Shown here in pieces: positions 15,571 through 23,270 of a DNA stretch of 64,000 nt. Both the position numbers and the translations under genes were made by a program. Positions within the stretch are counted from its first letter, which is position 1. The number at the start of each line of letters is the position of its first letter. The stretch is from UBA9973 sp964520225. GTDB lineage: Bacteria > Patescibacteriota > Minisyncoccia > Phycocordibacterales > UBA9973. The stretch is taken from the NCBI GenBank assembly GCA_964520225.1, contig CAZFNV010000002.1:1-64000 (forward strand), written 5' to 3'. The notes beneath the pieces were generated by a model. That model had not been told where the DNA came from and did no database searches. It saw nothing but the letters and a program-made list of their open reading frames with translations.

Positions 15571-17360
15571 TGAAAGACGAGATTAAAGAATTTTTTAAGG
15601 GGGAGGTGATGGATGACAGCGAGACTTTGAGTAAATACTCGCGAGATGCGAGTTTGCTTGCTGTGCGTCCGCAGGTGGTGGTATTTCCAGAAGATAAAGA
15701 AGATGTGAAGAATCTGGTGCGTTGGGTGAGTGAGAATTCTAATAGGCCGGATTTGTTGCATACTTATGGGCATATTGCGATAACTGCACGGTGTGCTGGT
15801 ACTGATATGTCGGGCGGGGCGATAGGTGAGTCGATAATAATGGATTTCTCACGGCATATGAATCGCTTACTCGGCGGGCCGGTGCCACTACATGACCCCG
15901 AAGGGAAGATTACTTCCTACGGGGCAGGTAAGAATAATTGGGAGATAACGGTTGAGCCGGGGATGTTCTATCGTGATTTTGAGAAAATAACTTTGAGTAA
16001 AGGTCTAATACTGCCTTGTTACACTGCGTCTAAGAGCTTAAATGCTATGGGGGGAATGTATGGCAACAACTCTGCTGGTGAGCGTACTCTCAAATATGGG
16101 AAAACTGAAGACTATGTGCTTGGCGCGAAACTAATTCTCGCCGATGGTAATGAATATGAGGTTAAGCCACTCTCTAGAGCCGAACTTGAAGATAAGATGA
16201 AGCAAGAGAATCTGGAAGGGGAAATTTATCAAAAAATTTTTAATTTAGTTAAAGATAATGAAGATGAGATAGTTCATGCCAAGCCAAAAGTTTCCAAAAA
16301 TTCTGCGGGGTATTACATATGGAACTTGATAAAAAATCAGAATACAAAAAATCTCGCCGCTTTACCCTCTCTACGGGGGCTCCGACACGGACAAGATTTT
16401 TTGTATTCTGATTTTTTCGATCTCAATAAACTTCTCGTTGGCTCGCAGGGCACACTAGGTATCGTTACCGAGATTACTTTCCGATTGATACCTGAGAAAA
16501 AGTATTCCAAGCTTGCTGTTATTTTCATGCAAGACCTAGCCCCACTCGGCAGACTGGTAGATGAAATACTTGAGCTTAAACCCGAGACACTTGAATCGTA
16601 TGATGACAAAACCATGAAGCTTGCAGTCAGGTTCTTCTTTGATTTTCTTAAAAATAAAGGTTTTGTGGGAATGTTTAAATTCATGTGGAGTTTTCTGCCA
16701 GAGCTCAAGATGATGCTCACGGGTGGTTTTCCAAAACTTGCTGTTCTGGTGGAATTTGCTGGCGTAAATGAGGAAGCTGCTCACCAGAGGTGCCTGGAAC
16801 TCAGAGATCATATCAAGCACTTTGGTCTACAAATTCACATTACTGAGAGTGAGGCTGAGTCGGGTAAATATTGGGACATCAGGCGTGAGAGCTTCGCACT
16901 ACTGCGCAAGCACGTGCGGGGTAAACACACTGCGCCATTTATTGATGACATAGTGGTTCGCCCAGAGTTCTTGCCTAAATTCTTGCCTGAGCTCAACAAG
17001 ATTCTCGGTGAGTACGATATTACTTATACGGTTGCGGGACACGCAGGGGATGGCAATTTTCACATTATTCCTCTTATGGATTTCAAACGTCAAGATACAG
17101 CGAAAATCATTATGGAATTAGGTGAAAAAGTTTATGACCTTGTCGCTCGCTATCACGGTTCCATCACTGCTGAGCACAACGACGGCCTTATCCGCACTCC
17201 ATATCTTGGTAAAATGTTTTCTCCTCGAATGCTTGAAATTTTTGCCGAAATCAAACAGATCTTCGACCCTTACAACATTTTCAATCCAGGTAAAAAGGTA
17301 GCAACTGAAACCATGGGCGGAACCAAGAAATACCTGAAGGCTCATATTATTAAAGACTAA
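15570..17360 (+). CDS. FAD-linked oxidase, GlcD/D-lactate dehydrogenase-like
   Basis: A PCMH-type FAD domain (PEDKEDVKNLVRW ... GTDMSGGAIGESIIMDFSRHMN, then ITVEPG and GGMYGNNSAGE) precedes the C-terminal FAD-oxidase domain (AGHAGDGNFHIIPLMD, AEHNDGLIRTPYLGKM). It probably oxidises a 2-hydroxy acid such as lactate or glycolate. At 596 aa it is longer than usual, partly because of two in-frame palindromic inserts, one near residues 108-120 (HDPEGKITSYGAGK) and one near 255-283 (a NQNTKNLAALPSLRGLRHGQ-type insert). It starts with GTG overlapping the aldolase stop. No 4Fe-4S C-terminal domain is present. Confidence 0.85.
   Translation: MKDEIKEFFKGEVMDDSETLSKYSRDASLLAVRPQVVVFPEDKEDVKNLVRWVSENSNRPDLLHTYGHIAITARCAGTDMSGGAIGESIIMDFSRHMNRLLGGPVPLHDPEGKITSYGAGKNNWEITVEPGMFYRDFEKITLSKGLILPCYTASKSLNAMGGMYGNNSAGERTLKYGKTEDYVLGAKLILADGNEYEVKPLSRAELEDKMKQENLEGEIYQKIFNLVKDNEDEIVHAKPKVSKNSAGYYIWNLIKNQNTKNLAALPSLRGLRHGQDFLYSDFFDLNKLLVGSQGTLGIVTEITFRLIPEKKYSKLAVIFMQDLAPLGRLVDEILELKPETLESYDDKTMKLAVRFFFDFLKNKGFVGMFKFMWSFLPELKMMLTGGFPKLAVLVEFAGVNEEAAHQRCLELRDHIKHFGLQIHITESEAESGKYWDIRRESFALLRKHVRGKHTAPFIDDIVVRPEFLPKFLPELNKILGEYDITYTVAGHAGDGNFHIIPLMDFKRQDTAKIIMELGEKVYDLVARYHGSITAEHNDGLIRTPYLGKMFSPRMLEIFAEIKQIFDPYNIFNPGKKVATETMGGTKKYLKAHIIKD
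15895..15930 (+). repeat. CCCC/GGGG hairpin element inside the FAD oxidase gene
   Basis: ACCCC ... GGAAG/CTTCC ... CTACGGGGCAGGTA, a hairpin with the same right end as the elements at 24265 and 52931. It is translated in frame as DPEGKITSYGAGK, between MDFSRHMN and ITVEPG, where other family members have a short loop. Confidence 0.75.
16331..16417 (+). repeat. Perfect 24-bp inverted repeat inside the FAD oxidase gene
   Basis: Arms at 16331-16354 and 16394-16417 are perfect reverse complements and enclose a 39-nt core containing CTACGGGGGC. Core plus one arm is 63 bp, a whole number of codons. The encoded insert lies in a loop just before FDLNKLLVGSQGTLG. Confidence 0.88.
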
Positions 17361-17403
17361 TATAGTATTTGCTTTCTCGTAATTTTTGTGTATAATCTTT
17401 TTT

Positions 17404-18066
17404 ATGTTTTCAATTAAAGCTAAAAAGAGGGATGCGGGTGTGAAGTTGGACTTACTGCGAAAAGCGGGTGAATTACCAGCGGTATTCTATGGCGCAGGCG
17501 AAGAGAGTACTTCTATATCTATATCTAAAAGCGAATTCAAGAAAGTTTGGCGTGATGCCGGGGAGTCTTCAGCTATCAAGCTTGCGACTCCAGACAAGCA
17601 AGTCGATGTTTTGATCCATGAAGTGCAAGTTGATCCAGTTTCCGACGACCCTATCCACGTGGATTTCCTAGCTATCGACATGAAGAAGAAGATTAAGGTG
17701 GAAGTTCCTCTCGAGTTCGAGGGGGTCTCACCTGCAGTCAAGTCTGGTATCGGTAATCTAGTGAAAGTTCTCCACGAGATCGAAGTTGAAGCTTTACCTG
17801 CTGACCTTCCTCAGTCTCTAACCGTAGATATTTCTTCGCTCTCAGGTTTAGATAGTCAGCTCACAGTATCTGATATTGCGTTGCCGTCTGGCGTGGTAGC
17901 GGTGACTCCTTTAACCGAAGTTGTTGCATCAATCGTTGCTCAAGTGGAAGAGAAAGAAGAGCCAGCTGCGCCTGTAGATCTATCAGCTATTGAAGTCGAG
18001 AAGAAAGGTAAGAAGGAGGAAGAAGGGGAAGCTGGTACGGAAGCCCCTGCTAAAGAGGAAAAATAA
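17404..18066 (+). CDS. rplY: Ribosomal protein bL25 (Ctc form)
   Basis: The N-terminal 5S-rRNA-binding domain (FSIKAKKRDAGVKLDLLRKAGELPAVFYG) is joined to a TL5/Ctc C-terminal domain and a charged Lys/Glu tail (KKGKKEEEGEAGTEAPAKEEK). The 220-aa length fits the long Ctc form. TATAAT ends 7 nt before the ATG at 17404; the apparent earlier start at 17386 lies before the promoter box. There is no ribosome site. A downstream TATAAT for the next gene lies just after its stop. Confidence 0.93.
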   Translation: MFSIKAKKRDAGVKLDLLRKAGELPAVFYGAGEESTSISISKSEFKKVWRDAGESSAIKLATPDKQVDVLIHEVQVDPVSDDPIHVDFLAIDMKKKIKVEVPLEFEGVSPAVKSGIGNLVKVLHEIEVEALPADLPQSLTVDISSLSGLDSQLTVSDIALPSGVVAVTPLTEVVASIVAQVEEKEEPAAPVDLSAIEVEKKGKKEEEGEAGTEAPAKEEK

Positions 18067-18091
18067 ACGATTTTGTGATATAATAAAAACT

Positions 18092-19489
18092 ATGACCAAG
18101 AAAGTCATAGTTTTTATTTTTACGATTTTATTTTCGATTTCTGCTTTCGTTCAATCTGACACTACTTATGCGAATTACGACTGCTTAGCGCTGACATCCT
18201 CATCGAGTGCTGCCATGAAGAGCTACTGCCAGAACGAACTCGCTGAGATAGAGGCTGAGCTGGCGCATCTGCTCGAACTCCAGAAGAAACAACAGGCACA
18301 AACAGGCACACTCATAGGTGATGTGAATTATCTGCAGAGTCAGATCAATGCGTTAAAGACGAAAATTCAGGCCCGCTCACGCCTCATCGCCGAGCTCAAG
18401 GTGGCTATAACTGAGAAAGTCTCTACAATAAATTCTTTGAACAAAAAGATAGAGCGCGAACACGAGTCTATTGCCCAACTGATTCGCAATACGAATGAGT
18501 TCGACAACAAGAATCTTTTGCACCTGATACTCTCGGATCAGAGTATTTCTGCATTCTATGGTGATCTAGAATCCTACGCCTCTATTAAAAAAGCAGTAAA
18601 GGCATCAGTGGACAATATCCGTGGCATAAAGACGGAAACTGAAGTAGCAAAAACTGATCTTGAGAAAAAGCAGGATGCGGAAGCTGATGCAAAAGCGGAG
18701 CTCGAGTATGCACATCAAAAAATATCAGTAACAGAAAAAGAAAAAAAACAGCTTCTTGCAATATCAAAAAACCAAGAAGCTGAATATAAAAAATTAGCTG
18801 ATGCAAAGAAAGCTGAGATTGATAGAATAAAAAGCGCTCTAATTCAGTTTCAAGGCAGTGGTATTGAAAACAGAAAAATATCTTTCGGTGAAGCTTATGA
18901 ATATGCCAAACAAGCTTCAGCAAAAACTGGTGTTCGAACGGCTTTAATATTGGCGATAATGCAACAGGAAACAGGTTTCGGTAGAGATTTTGGTGGTTGT
19001 TATGTTACAGATTTAACAACAGGGGATGGAAAAGGTAAGACATCAGGTATTTTTTATGAGAAAGTAATGGGTAGTGGTAGTCTTTCTCATTTCTCTGATA
19101 TAACCAAAAGTCTTGGTCTAAGTTGGGAAACAACTCCAGTTTCTTGTCCTATAGATTTAAAAAAGAAAGGTACAGCCACTGTTTATTATGAAGGACGTGG
19201 ATTTGGTGGTGCTATGGGGTATACGCAATTTATCCCGAGTACTTGGGTTCTTGTAGAAGCTCGCGTTCGTTCATATCTTGGGGTTGCTACTGCAAATCCA
19301 TGGGATCCTAGGCACGCAGTTACCGCAACAGCTGTATTTTTGCAAGACTTAGGGGCTGCTAAAAGGACGTTTTCTGCTGAATATAATGCGGCTTGTAGGT
19401 ACTTCGGTTCTTGTTCAAGCTATGCTCCTTCAGTCATGAATAAAGCCACCTTAATTCAGTTAGATATAGATAAGATAGAGGGTCTATAA
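18092..19489 (+). CDS. Secreted coiled-coil peptidoglycan hydrolase (lytic transglycosylase-like)
   Basis: The signal peptide VIVFIFTILFSISAFVQS at residues about 5-22 is followed by a PcsB/EnvC-like coiled coil (IEAELAHLLELQKKQQAQTG ... SVTEKEKKQLLAI) of about 200 residues. A C-terminal lysozyme-like domain follows, with ALILAIMQQETGFGRDFGG (catalytic Glu in QQETG) and GGAMGYTQFIPSTW, typical of MltB/SLT-type transglycosylases. It likely cleaves peptidoglycan outside the cell during division or remodelling. The start at 18092 is 7 nt after TATAAT. Several Cys residues in the secreted part may form disulfides. Confidence 0.85.
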   Translation: MTKKVIVFIFTILFSISAFVQSDTTYANYDCLALTSSSSAAMKSYCQNELAEIEAELAHLLELQKKQQAQTGTLIGDVNYLQSQINALKTKIQARSRLIAELKVAITEKVSTINSLNKKIEREHESIAQLIRNTNEFDNKNLLHLILSDQSISAFYGDLESYASIKKAVKASVDNIRGIKTETEVAKTDLEKKQDAEADAKAELEYAHQKISVTEKEKKQLLAISKNQEAEYKKLADAKKAEIDRIKSALIQFQGSGIENRKISFGEAYEYAKQASAKTGVRTALILAIMQQETGFGRDFGGCYVTDLTTGDGKGKTSGIFYEKVMGSGSLSHFSDITKSLGLSWETTPVSCPIDLKKKGTATVYYEGRGFGGAMGYTQFIPSTWVLVEARVRSYLGVATANPWDPRHAVTATAVFLQDLGAAKRTFSAEYNAACRYFGSCSSYAPSVMNKATLIQLDIDKIEGL

Positions 19490-19540
19490 AAATAGATGTG
19501 ATTTGCAAAATCGCATAAACTGTGGTAACCTTTTTCTGCA

Positions 19541-19762
19541 ATGCAAAAAGATATACATCCGAAATATAGTAATAAAGTTAAGGCTACCTGCGCTTGCGGG
19601 GCTGTTTTCGAAGTTGGTTCAACTCTAGACGAAATCAAAATAGAAATTTGTAGCTCATGCCACCCGTTCTACACTGGTAATGAGAAGATAATGGACACTG
19701 CTGGACGCGTGGATCGCTTCAAGAAGCGTCAGGCTGCTAGTGCTTCAAAGAAAAAGAAATAA
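19541..19762 (+). CDS. rpmE: Ribosomal protein bL31
   Basis: 73 residues beginning MQKDIHPKYSNKVKATCACG and continuing CSSCHPFYTGNEKIMDTAGRVDRFKKR. The C-A-C and C-x-x-C cysteines mark the zinc-binding form. The extra Ala/Ser/Lys tail is basic. It lies between the secreted hydrolase and prfA; palindromic element B begins 8 nt after its stop. Confidence 0.96.
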   Translation: MQKDIHPKYSNKVKATCACGAVFEVGSTLDEIKIEICSSCHPFYTGNEKIMDTAGRVDRFKKRQAASASKKKK

Positions 19763-19770
19763 GTAACTTC

Positions 19771-19866
19771 GCCAGGGTGCTTTTTCGGAGCACGGATATT
19801 TTTTTGCTAAAAAATTCCTCGTGCTCGCGCCGTCGCGCTCCCAAGTCTCCCAAAAGGCACTCTGGC
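19771..19866. repeat. Palindromic element, copy B (same core as 7419-7525)
   Basis: A 20-nt left arm at 19771-19790 and an inverted right arm at 19847-19866 match at 17 of 20 positions; two of the three differences are G-T wobbles on the plus transcript. The 56-nt core differs from copy A at three positions only. It lies between rpmE and prfA. Confidence 0.88.
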
Positions 19867-19935
19867 TTCGTCTTGTCGCTCGCCAAACCCCTTAAAAAGT
19901 TTGTTCCAAGATTTTTTAAATGTTATTGTAATCAA

Positions 19936-20904
19936 ATGAGCTTTGATTTATCTGAACTAAAAAAAGATCATCGCACGAATTATCTGGCCGAAATGCTAGA
20001 GAATTTAATGCGCAAGGAGGCGGAGGTGCGCCAAATGCTCGAGAGCGATGACAGCCTGCACGATCTTGCCGGTGAGGAGCTCAAACTTATCCAAGCTGAG
20101 CGCGAGAGTGTAGAAAAGCAGATAGAAGATATTTTAAATAAAGACAAAGAAGAAGACGAATTTCCGACAGAAGTTGTGCTAGAAGTGCGTGCCGGTGCGG
20201 GTGGGGATGAAGCTTCGCTTTTTGCTTGGGAGCTCGCCTATATGTATGAAAAGTTTGCCGAAACGGAAGGTTGGTCTTGGAAGGTGAATTATGAACAGAA
20301 AAATGATGCCGGTGGATACAAGGAAGCAAGTTTTGAAATCAAAGGTAAAGATGTTTATAAAAAGCTTCGCTACGAAACCGGTGTGCATCGTGTGCAGAGA
20401 GTGCCTGCGACAGAGAAAAACGGACGAGTGCATACTTCTACTGCGTCCATTGCGATACTACCAATCCGCAAGAAAGTAAAATTTGTAATAAATCCTGCTG
20501 ACATCGAGATGGAATATTCTCGCTCGGGAGGTAAGGGCGGACAAAATGTGAACAAGGTGGAGACGGCTGTGCGTTTGATCCACAAGCCTACCGGCATAGA
20601 TGTGCGTTCTACTAATGAACGCAGTCAGCTGGCGAACAAAGAGAAAGCGATGTCAATACTTACCGCTAAACTTGCTCAGATGGAAGAAGAGAAAGAAGCT
20701 GCGAAATATTCCGGCGAGCGTAAAGAGCAGATAGGCACAGGAGATAGGAGCGAGAAGATTCGCACTTACAATTTCCCTCAAGACCGCCTCACCGACCACC
20801 GCATCAAAATGTCTTGGCACAACTTACCTAAAATAATGGCGGGCGGTATCGAGCCAGTAATCTCAGCCATAGAATCCGGAGAACAGGGCAGCGAAGAAGA
20901 ATAA
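19936..20904 (+). CDS. prfA: Peptide chain release factor 1
   Basis: Recognises UAA and UAG stops. The tripeptide PAT at about residues 157-159 (RVPATEKNGRVHTSTA) is the RF1 codon-recognition motif, and GGQ at about 201-203 is the hydrolysis motif. At 322 aa it is slightly short, with a reduced N-terminal helical domain. I use the ATG at 19936; the frame extends upstream only through palindromic element B. No ribosome site is visible. UGA stops in this window imply a separate RF2 elsewhere. Confidence 0.95.
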   Translation: MSFDLSELKKDHRTNYLAEMLENLMRKEAEVRQMLESDDSLHDLAGEELKLIQAERESVEKQIEDILNKDKEEDEFPTEVVLEVRAGAGGDEASLFAWELAYMYEKFAETEGWSWKVNYEQKNDAGGYKEASFEIKGKDVYKKLRYETGVHRVQRVPATEKNGRVHTSTASIAILPIRKKVKFVINPADIEMEYSRSGGKGGQNVNKVETAVRLIHKPTGIDVRSTNERSQLANKEKAMSILTAKLAQMEEEKEAAKYSGERKEQIGTGDRSEKIRTYNFPQDRLTDHRIKMSWHNLPKIMAGGIEPVISAIESGEQGSEEE

Positions 20905-20988
20905 TTGCTTTTTCTAATGTGTGTGGTATGATACTTTACGCAGGGCTTCATTTAGCGAAAGAGGACCTGTGTTAATAATAGTTTTTTA

Positions 20989-21010
20989 TCCTTTTTCGTA
21001 AAAAAGGAGG
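20989..21010 (+). promoter_or_regulatory. Hairpin that masks the ribosome site of the RRM gene
   Basis: TCCTTTTT (20989-20996) pairs perfectly with AAAAAGGA (21001-21008) around a CGTA loop and covers the first half of the AAGGAGG site. With a TATGAT -10 at 20927-20932, the transcript would carry a leader of about 80 nt, much longer than for core genes here. The stem is weak, so it could melt with temperature or be opened by a protein. Confidence 0.55.
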
Positions 21011-21020
21011 AAGTTTAAGT

Positions 21021-21329
21021 ATGGCGACAAAGCTATATGTAGGGGGTCTCCCTTACAGCACCACAGAAGATGCTCTCCGTGAGCACTTCGCGCAGGCTGG
21101 ATCAGTAACATCCGCTGTGATTATCATGGATAAAATGACTGGTCGGTCAAAGGGGTTTGGTTTCGTAGAAATGTCATCTCAAGAAGAGGCGGCAAAGGCC
21201 ATCTCAATGTTCAATGACCAAGATTTCGGCGGACGCAAGCTGACTGTGAACGAAGCTCGTCCAATGGAAGCTCGACCTCCACGCTCTGGCGGTAACGGTG
21301 GTTTCGGCGGAGGACGCAGAGAATACTAA
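21021..21329 (+). CDS. RRM-type RNA-binding protein
   Basis: A single RNA-recognition motif with RNP2 KLYVGGLPY (residues 3-11) and RNP1 KGFGFVEM, followed by an Arg/Gly-rich tail (RPPRSGGNGGFGGGRREY). Such glycine-rich RRM proteins of cyanobacteria and others are cold-induced RNA chaperones. It has a GGAGG site 10 nt before the ATG, unusual for a core gene here, and that site is partly masked by a leader hairpin, suggesting control of translation. A terminator follows. Confidence 0.93.
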   Translation: MATKLYVGGLPYSTTEDALREHFAQAGSVTSAVIIMDKMTGRSKGFGFVEMSSQEEAAKAISMFNDQDFGGRKLTVNEARPMEARPPRSGGNGGFGGGRREY

Positions 21330-21348
21330 TTTCAAATTAGTTTCAACA

Positions 21349-21380
21349 AAAATACCAAGGTTTAACCTTGGTATTTTTGT
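21349..21380 (+). terminator. Terminator of the RRM gene
   Basis: AAAATACCAAGG/CCTTGGTATTTT with a 5-nt loop, followed by TGTTTTG. A smaller CTAATTT/AAATTAG hairpin at 21326-21340 precedes it. Confidence 0.88.
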
Positions 21381-21793
21381 TTTGTGGGAAAAGAAGAACC
21401 ACCCCCCTCAGGTGGTTCTTCTGAGCGAGGCGTACTTTTCTCGCGCCATCATAGGATACTAGTCCGAAGGTCTGTGTTCCGATATCCTCCTCCCATCAGG
21501 CTCTCGATAATCCAGTACTTTTTGCTCAGTTCCTCTTAAGCGTATCTTCTTCTGTTGCTCAAAGCACCACCTGCAACACTCTTTACTTTTTTGCTGGTGC
21601 TTTTTCTCAACAATGAAGATGCTTTTCTTGCGACACTTTTACTACTTCTAGGTTTATTTAACATCTATGATTTATTTTTTATATCGGTCCGACTAAGCCG
21701 ACAAACAAATTTTACGCGCTTGTCTAGAATCAAACAAGCATGCCCTGTTAACTTCTTCTTGCACCTCAGATCTAAAAGTGATCTAATGTGGGT
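21381..21793. other. Long intergenic region with strong hairpins, possible small RNA
   Basis: A perfect 12-bp stem (AGAAGAACCACC/GGTGGTTCTTCT, 21392-21422) is followed on the minus strand by TTTTCCC. A second hairpin at about 21562-21605 (AGCACCA/TGGTGCT) is followed on the plus strand by TTTTTCTC. Either could end an untranslated RNA. I recognised no tmRNA, RNase P, SRP or 6S signature. A hydrophobic plus-strand frame here looks spurious. Confidence 0.4.
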
Positions 21794-22213
21794 ATGTCGA
21801 AGAATCAAGAATCTGGGGATTTAGGAGAAAGTGAGGTTGTAAAACTTGTTCCGTGCCCTAATTGCGGAAAAAGTTTAATGACGTTACCTAAAAATTATCC
21901 CTTGTATGATATTCAATGCACAGGTTGTCTTTTTCGTGCTCAAGTGAAAACTAACAACACCAAACCGAAGCCAGTGATTTTCGGAGCCGGTTGGGAGATA
22001 ATTGATAAGGTTCTAAAATCAGGATTTATAACACCACCATTGATCGTAAATTTTAAATGGGATTTTAAGCAAGAGATAAGATTTTATCCTTTTGTTCCGA
22101 AGTTTAATCTTAAGAAGAGGTTTACTACAATCAAGAAGTCAGGGCGGGAATTATGGATGTTTAACTATATTGGTTTGGATAAATTACCATATTTTGTTTT
22201 ATATAAAAATTAA
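21794..22213 (+). CDS. Putative DpnI-like zinc-ribbon nuclease-fold protein
   Basis: The N-terminal half reads VPCPNCGKSL ... DIQCTGCLFRAQVKT. The two CxxC pairs form a zinc ribbon, and D...QxK placed around the second pair resembles the PD-(D/E)xK core of DpnI-type restriction enzymes and Dam-replacing proteins. The rest (GAGWEIIDKVLKSGFITPPL ... PYFVLYKN) is not recognised. No modification methylase is adjacent, and it is shorter than DpnI. I start at 21794, 6 nt after a TCTAAT box. It could be a defence remnant or a housekeeping relative. Confidence 0.5.
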   Translation: MSKNQESGDLGESEVVKLVPCPNCGKSLMTLPKNYPLYDIQCTGCLFRAQVKTNNTKPKPVIFGAGWEIIDKVLKSGFITPPLIVNFKWDFKQEIRFYPFVPKFNLKKRFTTIKKSGRELWMFNYIGLDKLPYFVLYKN

Positions 22214-22215
22214 CC

Positions 22216-22608
22216 ATGACCTACCGAGGTGTAATAATTGAAGAAAGTTTGGGGGATAAGGCGGTTTTTGGGAGGGTGAAAATCGTCAAAACTAAAGTGA
22301 GCCCGGTGACGGAGAAGCATAGAACTCCATGGGTGAAGCAGTGGACTATGCATACTGTGGAAGTTGCAGAAGAAGATGCGGATAAAGTTGCCGAGCAGTT
22401 GAGTGCGGGTTTAGATAAAGAGCATCCCTGGTATGCGGACTTCAAGAATGAAAGTTATCATTATATAATTTATCGGGGGAAAGTGTTTAAGGTGGATTTG
22501 GAGGATCCAGTTCTGTATAAAGATGCGCAAGAATTCGGCATCTCACTCGGCATCCCAGAATATCAAGTTGACTTCGCTCCAGGTGATAAAATTTTTGAAA
22601 CAACATAG
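22216..22608 (+). CDS. Hypothetical protein
   Basis: 130 residues with no family I can name. It has alternating beta strands (YRGVIIEESLGDKAVFGRVKIVKTKV) and a conserved-looking HYIIYRGKVFKVDLEDP segment that could form a small alpha/beta fold. No signal peptide or membrane segment. It starts 2 nt after the previous gene and ends 2 nt before the next, so it is part of a three-gene operon with the nuclease-like and winged-helix proteins. Confidence 0.7.
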   Translation: MTYRGVIIEESLGDKAVFGRVKIVKTKVSPVTEKHRTPWVKQWTMHTVEVAEEDADKVAEQLSAGLDKEHPWYADFKNESYHYIIYRGKVFKVDLEDPVLYKDAQEFGISLGIPEYQVDFAPGDKIFETT

Positions 22609-22610
22609 AT

Positions 22611-23195
22611 ATGTCTGACGAAAATCAACCAATTTCCGAAGAAGCTACGCCAGCGGATGATCCTGTTGATGAAGTGAAAGTGGAGGAGCCGGTGGTTGAA
22701 GCTACGCCAGAAGTTGCTCCTGAACCTGAACCTGAGCCCGAAATCCCATTAGAACCTGCGGATCCGCAAGTGGACCCTGCTTCTAACGATACAGGTTTAA
22801 GTGAGCCGGAAACTGTTTCTGGTCCAGTCTCTGAATCTGCTCCAGAACCCGAAACGCCTCAGATACCGGTAAATGAGCCGTTTACTGAACCAGCTCCCGT
22901 TACCGAAACCAAGGCCGATAAGCCAGACGAGCCTAGGTTTTCGTATCTAAAATTGCAAAAGTGGGGTGAACTTCTGGTCGTGGCTAGGGATGTGCTTCAA
23001 TTCCGAAAACGGAAAAAGCTGGATAAAATTATGACTTTGTTTGAGAAAAAGAGAGAAGTTGTGAACGACGACGTGGAGAAGCTACTTCATGTCTCGGATG
23101 CGACGGCAACGCGCTACCTCTCGCAACTTGAAAAGGATGGGAGGATAAAACAGCACGGCACCACTGGACGAGGAGTTTCGTATTCGCGAGTATAA
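22611..23195 (+). CDS. Acidic-linker winged-helix protein
   Basis: Residues 1 to about 105 are a low-complexity Pro/Glu/Val stretch (EPEPEPEIPLEPADPQ and similar). From FSYLKLQKWGELL onward there is a basic helix and a winged helix-turn-helix (IMTLFEKKREVVNDDVEKLL, then SDATATRYLSQLEKDGRIKQ). This resembles domains that read DNA or join proteins. The acidic arm may be flexible or DNA-mimicking. It is the last gene of the three-gene operon. Function unknown. Confidence 0.72.
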   Translation: MSDENQPISEEATPADDPVDEVKVEEPVVEATPEVAPEPEPEPEIPLEPADPQVDPASNDTGLSEPETVSGPVSESAPEPETPQIPVNEPFTEPAPVTETKADKPDEPRFSYLKLQKWGELLVVARDVLQFRKRKKLDKIMTLFEKKREVVNDDVEKLLHVSDATATRYLSQLEKDGRIKQHGTTGRGVSYSRV

Positions 23196-23210
23196 ATTTA
23201 TTTCCTAAAT

Positions 23211-23264
23211 ACAAAAGAGAAAGCCCGCGGGGAGCAGTGGTTATCACGAGCTTCTCGCGGGCTT
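23211..23264 (-). terminator. Terminator of the tandem-domain cassette gene
   Basis: On the minus strand, AAGCCCGCGAG pairs with CCGCGGGCTT and is followed by TCTCTTTTGT. The 3' half closely matches that of the terminator at 2480-2524, whose gene encodes the single-domain relative. Confidence 0.88.
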
Positions 23265-23270
23265 GATGCC

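Noticed and set aside
21555..21824. Hydrophobic 89-codon plus-strand frame
   Set aside because: Overlaps a terminator-like hairpin and the start of the next gene in another frame; Leu/Phe richness reflects T-rich DNA.
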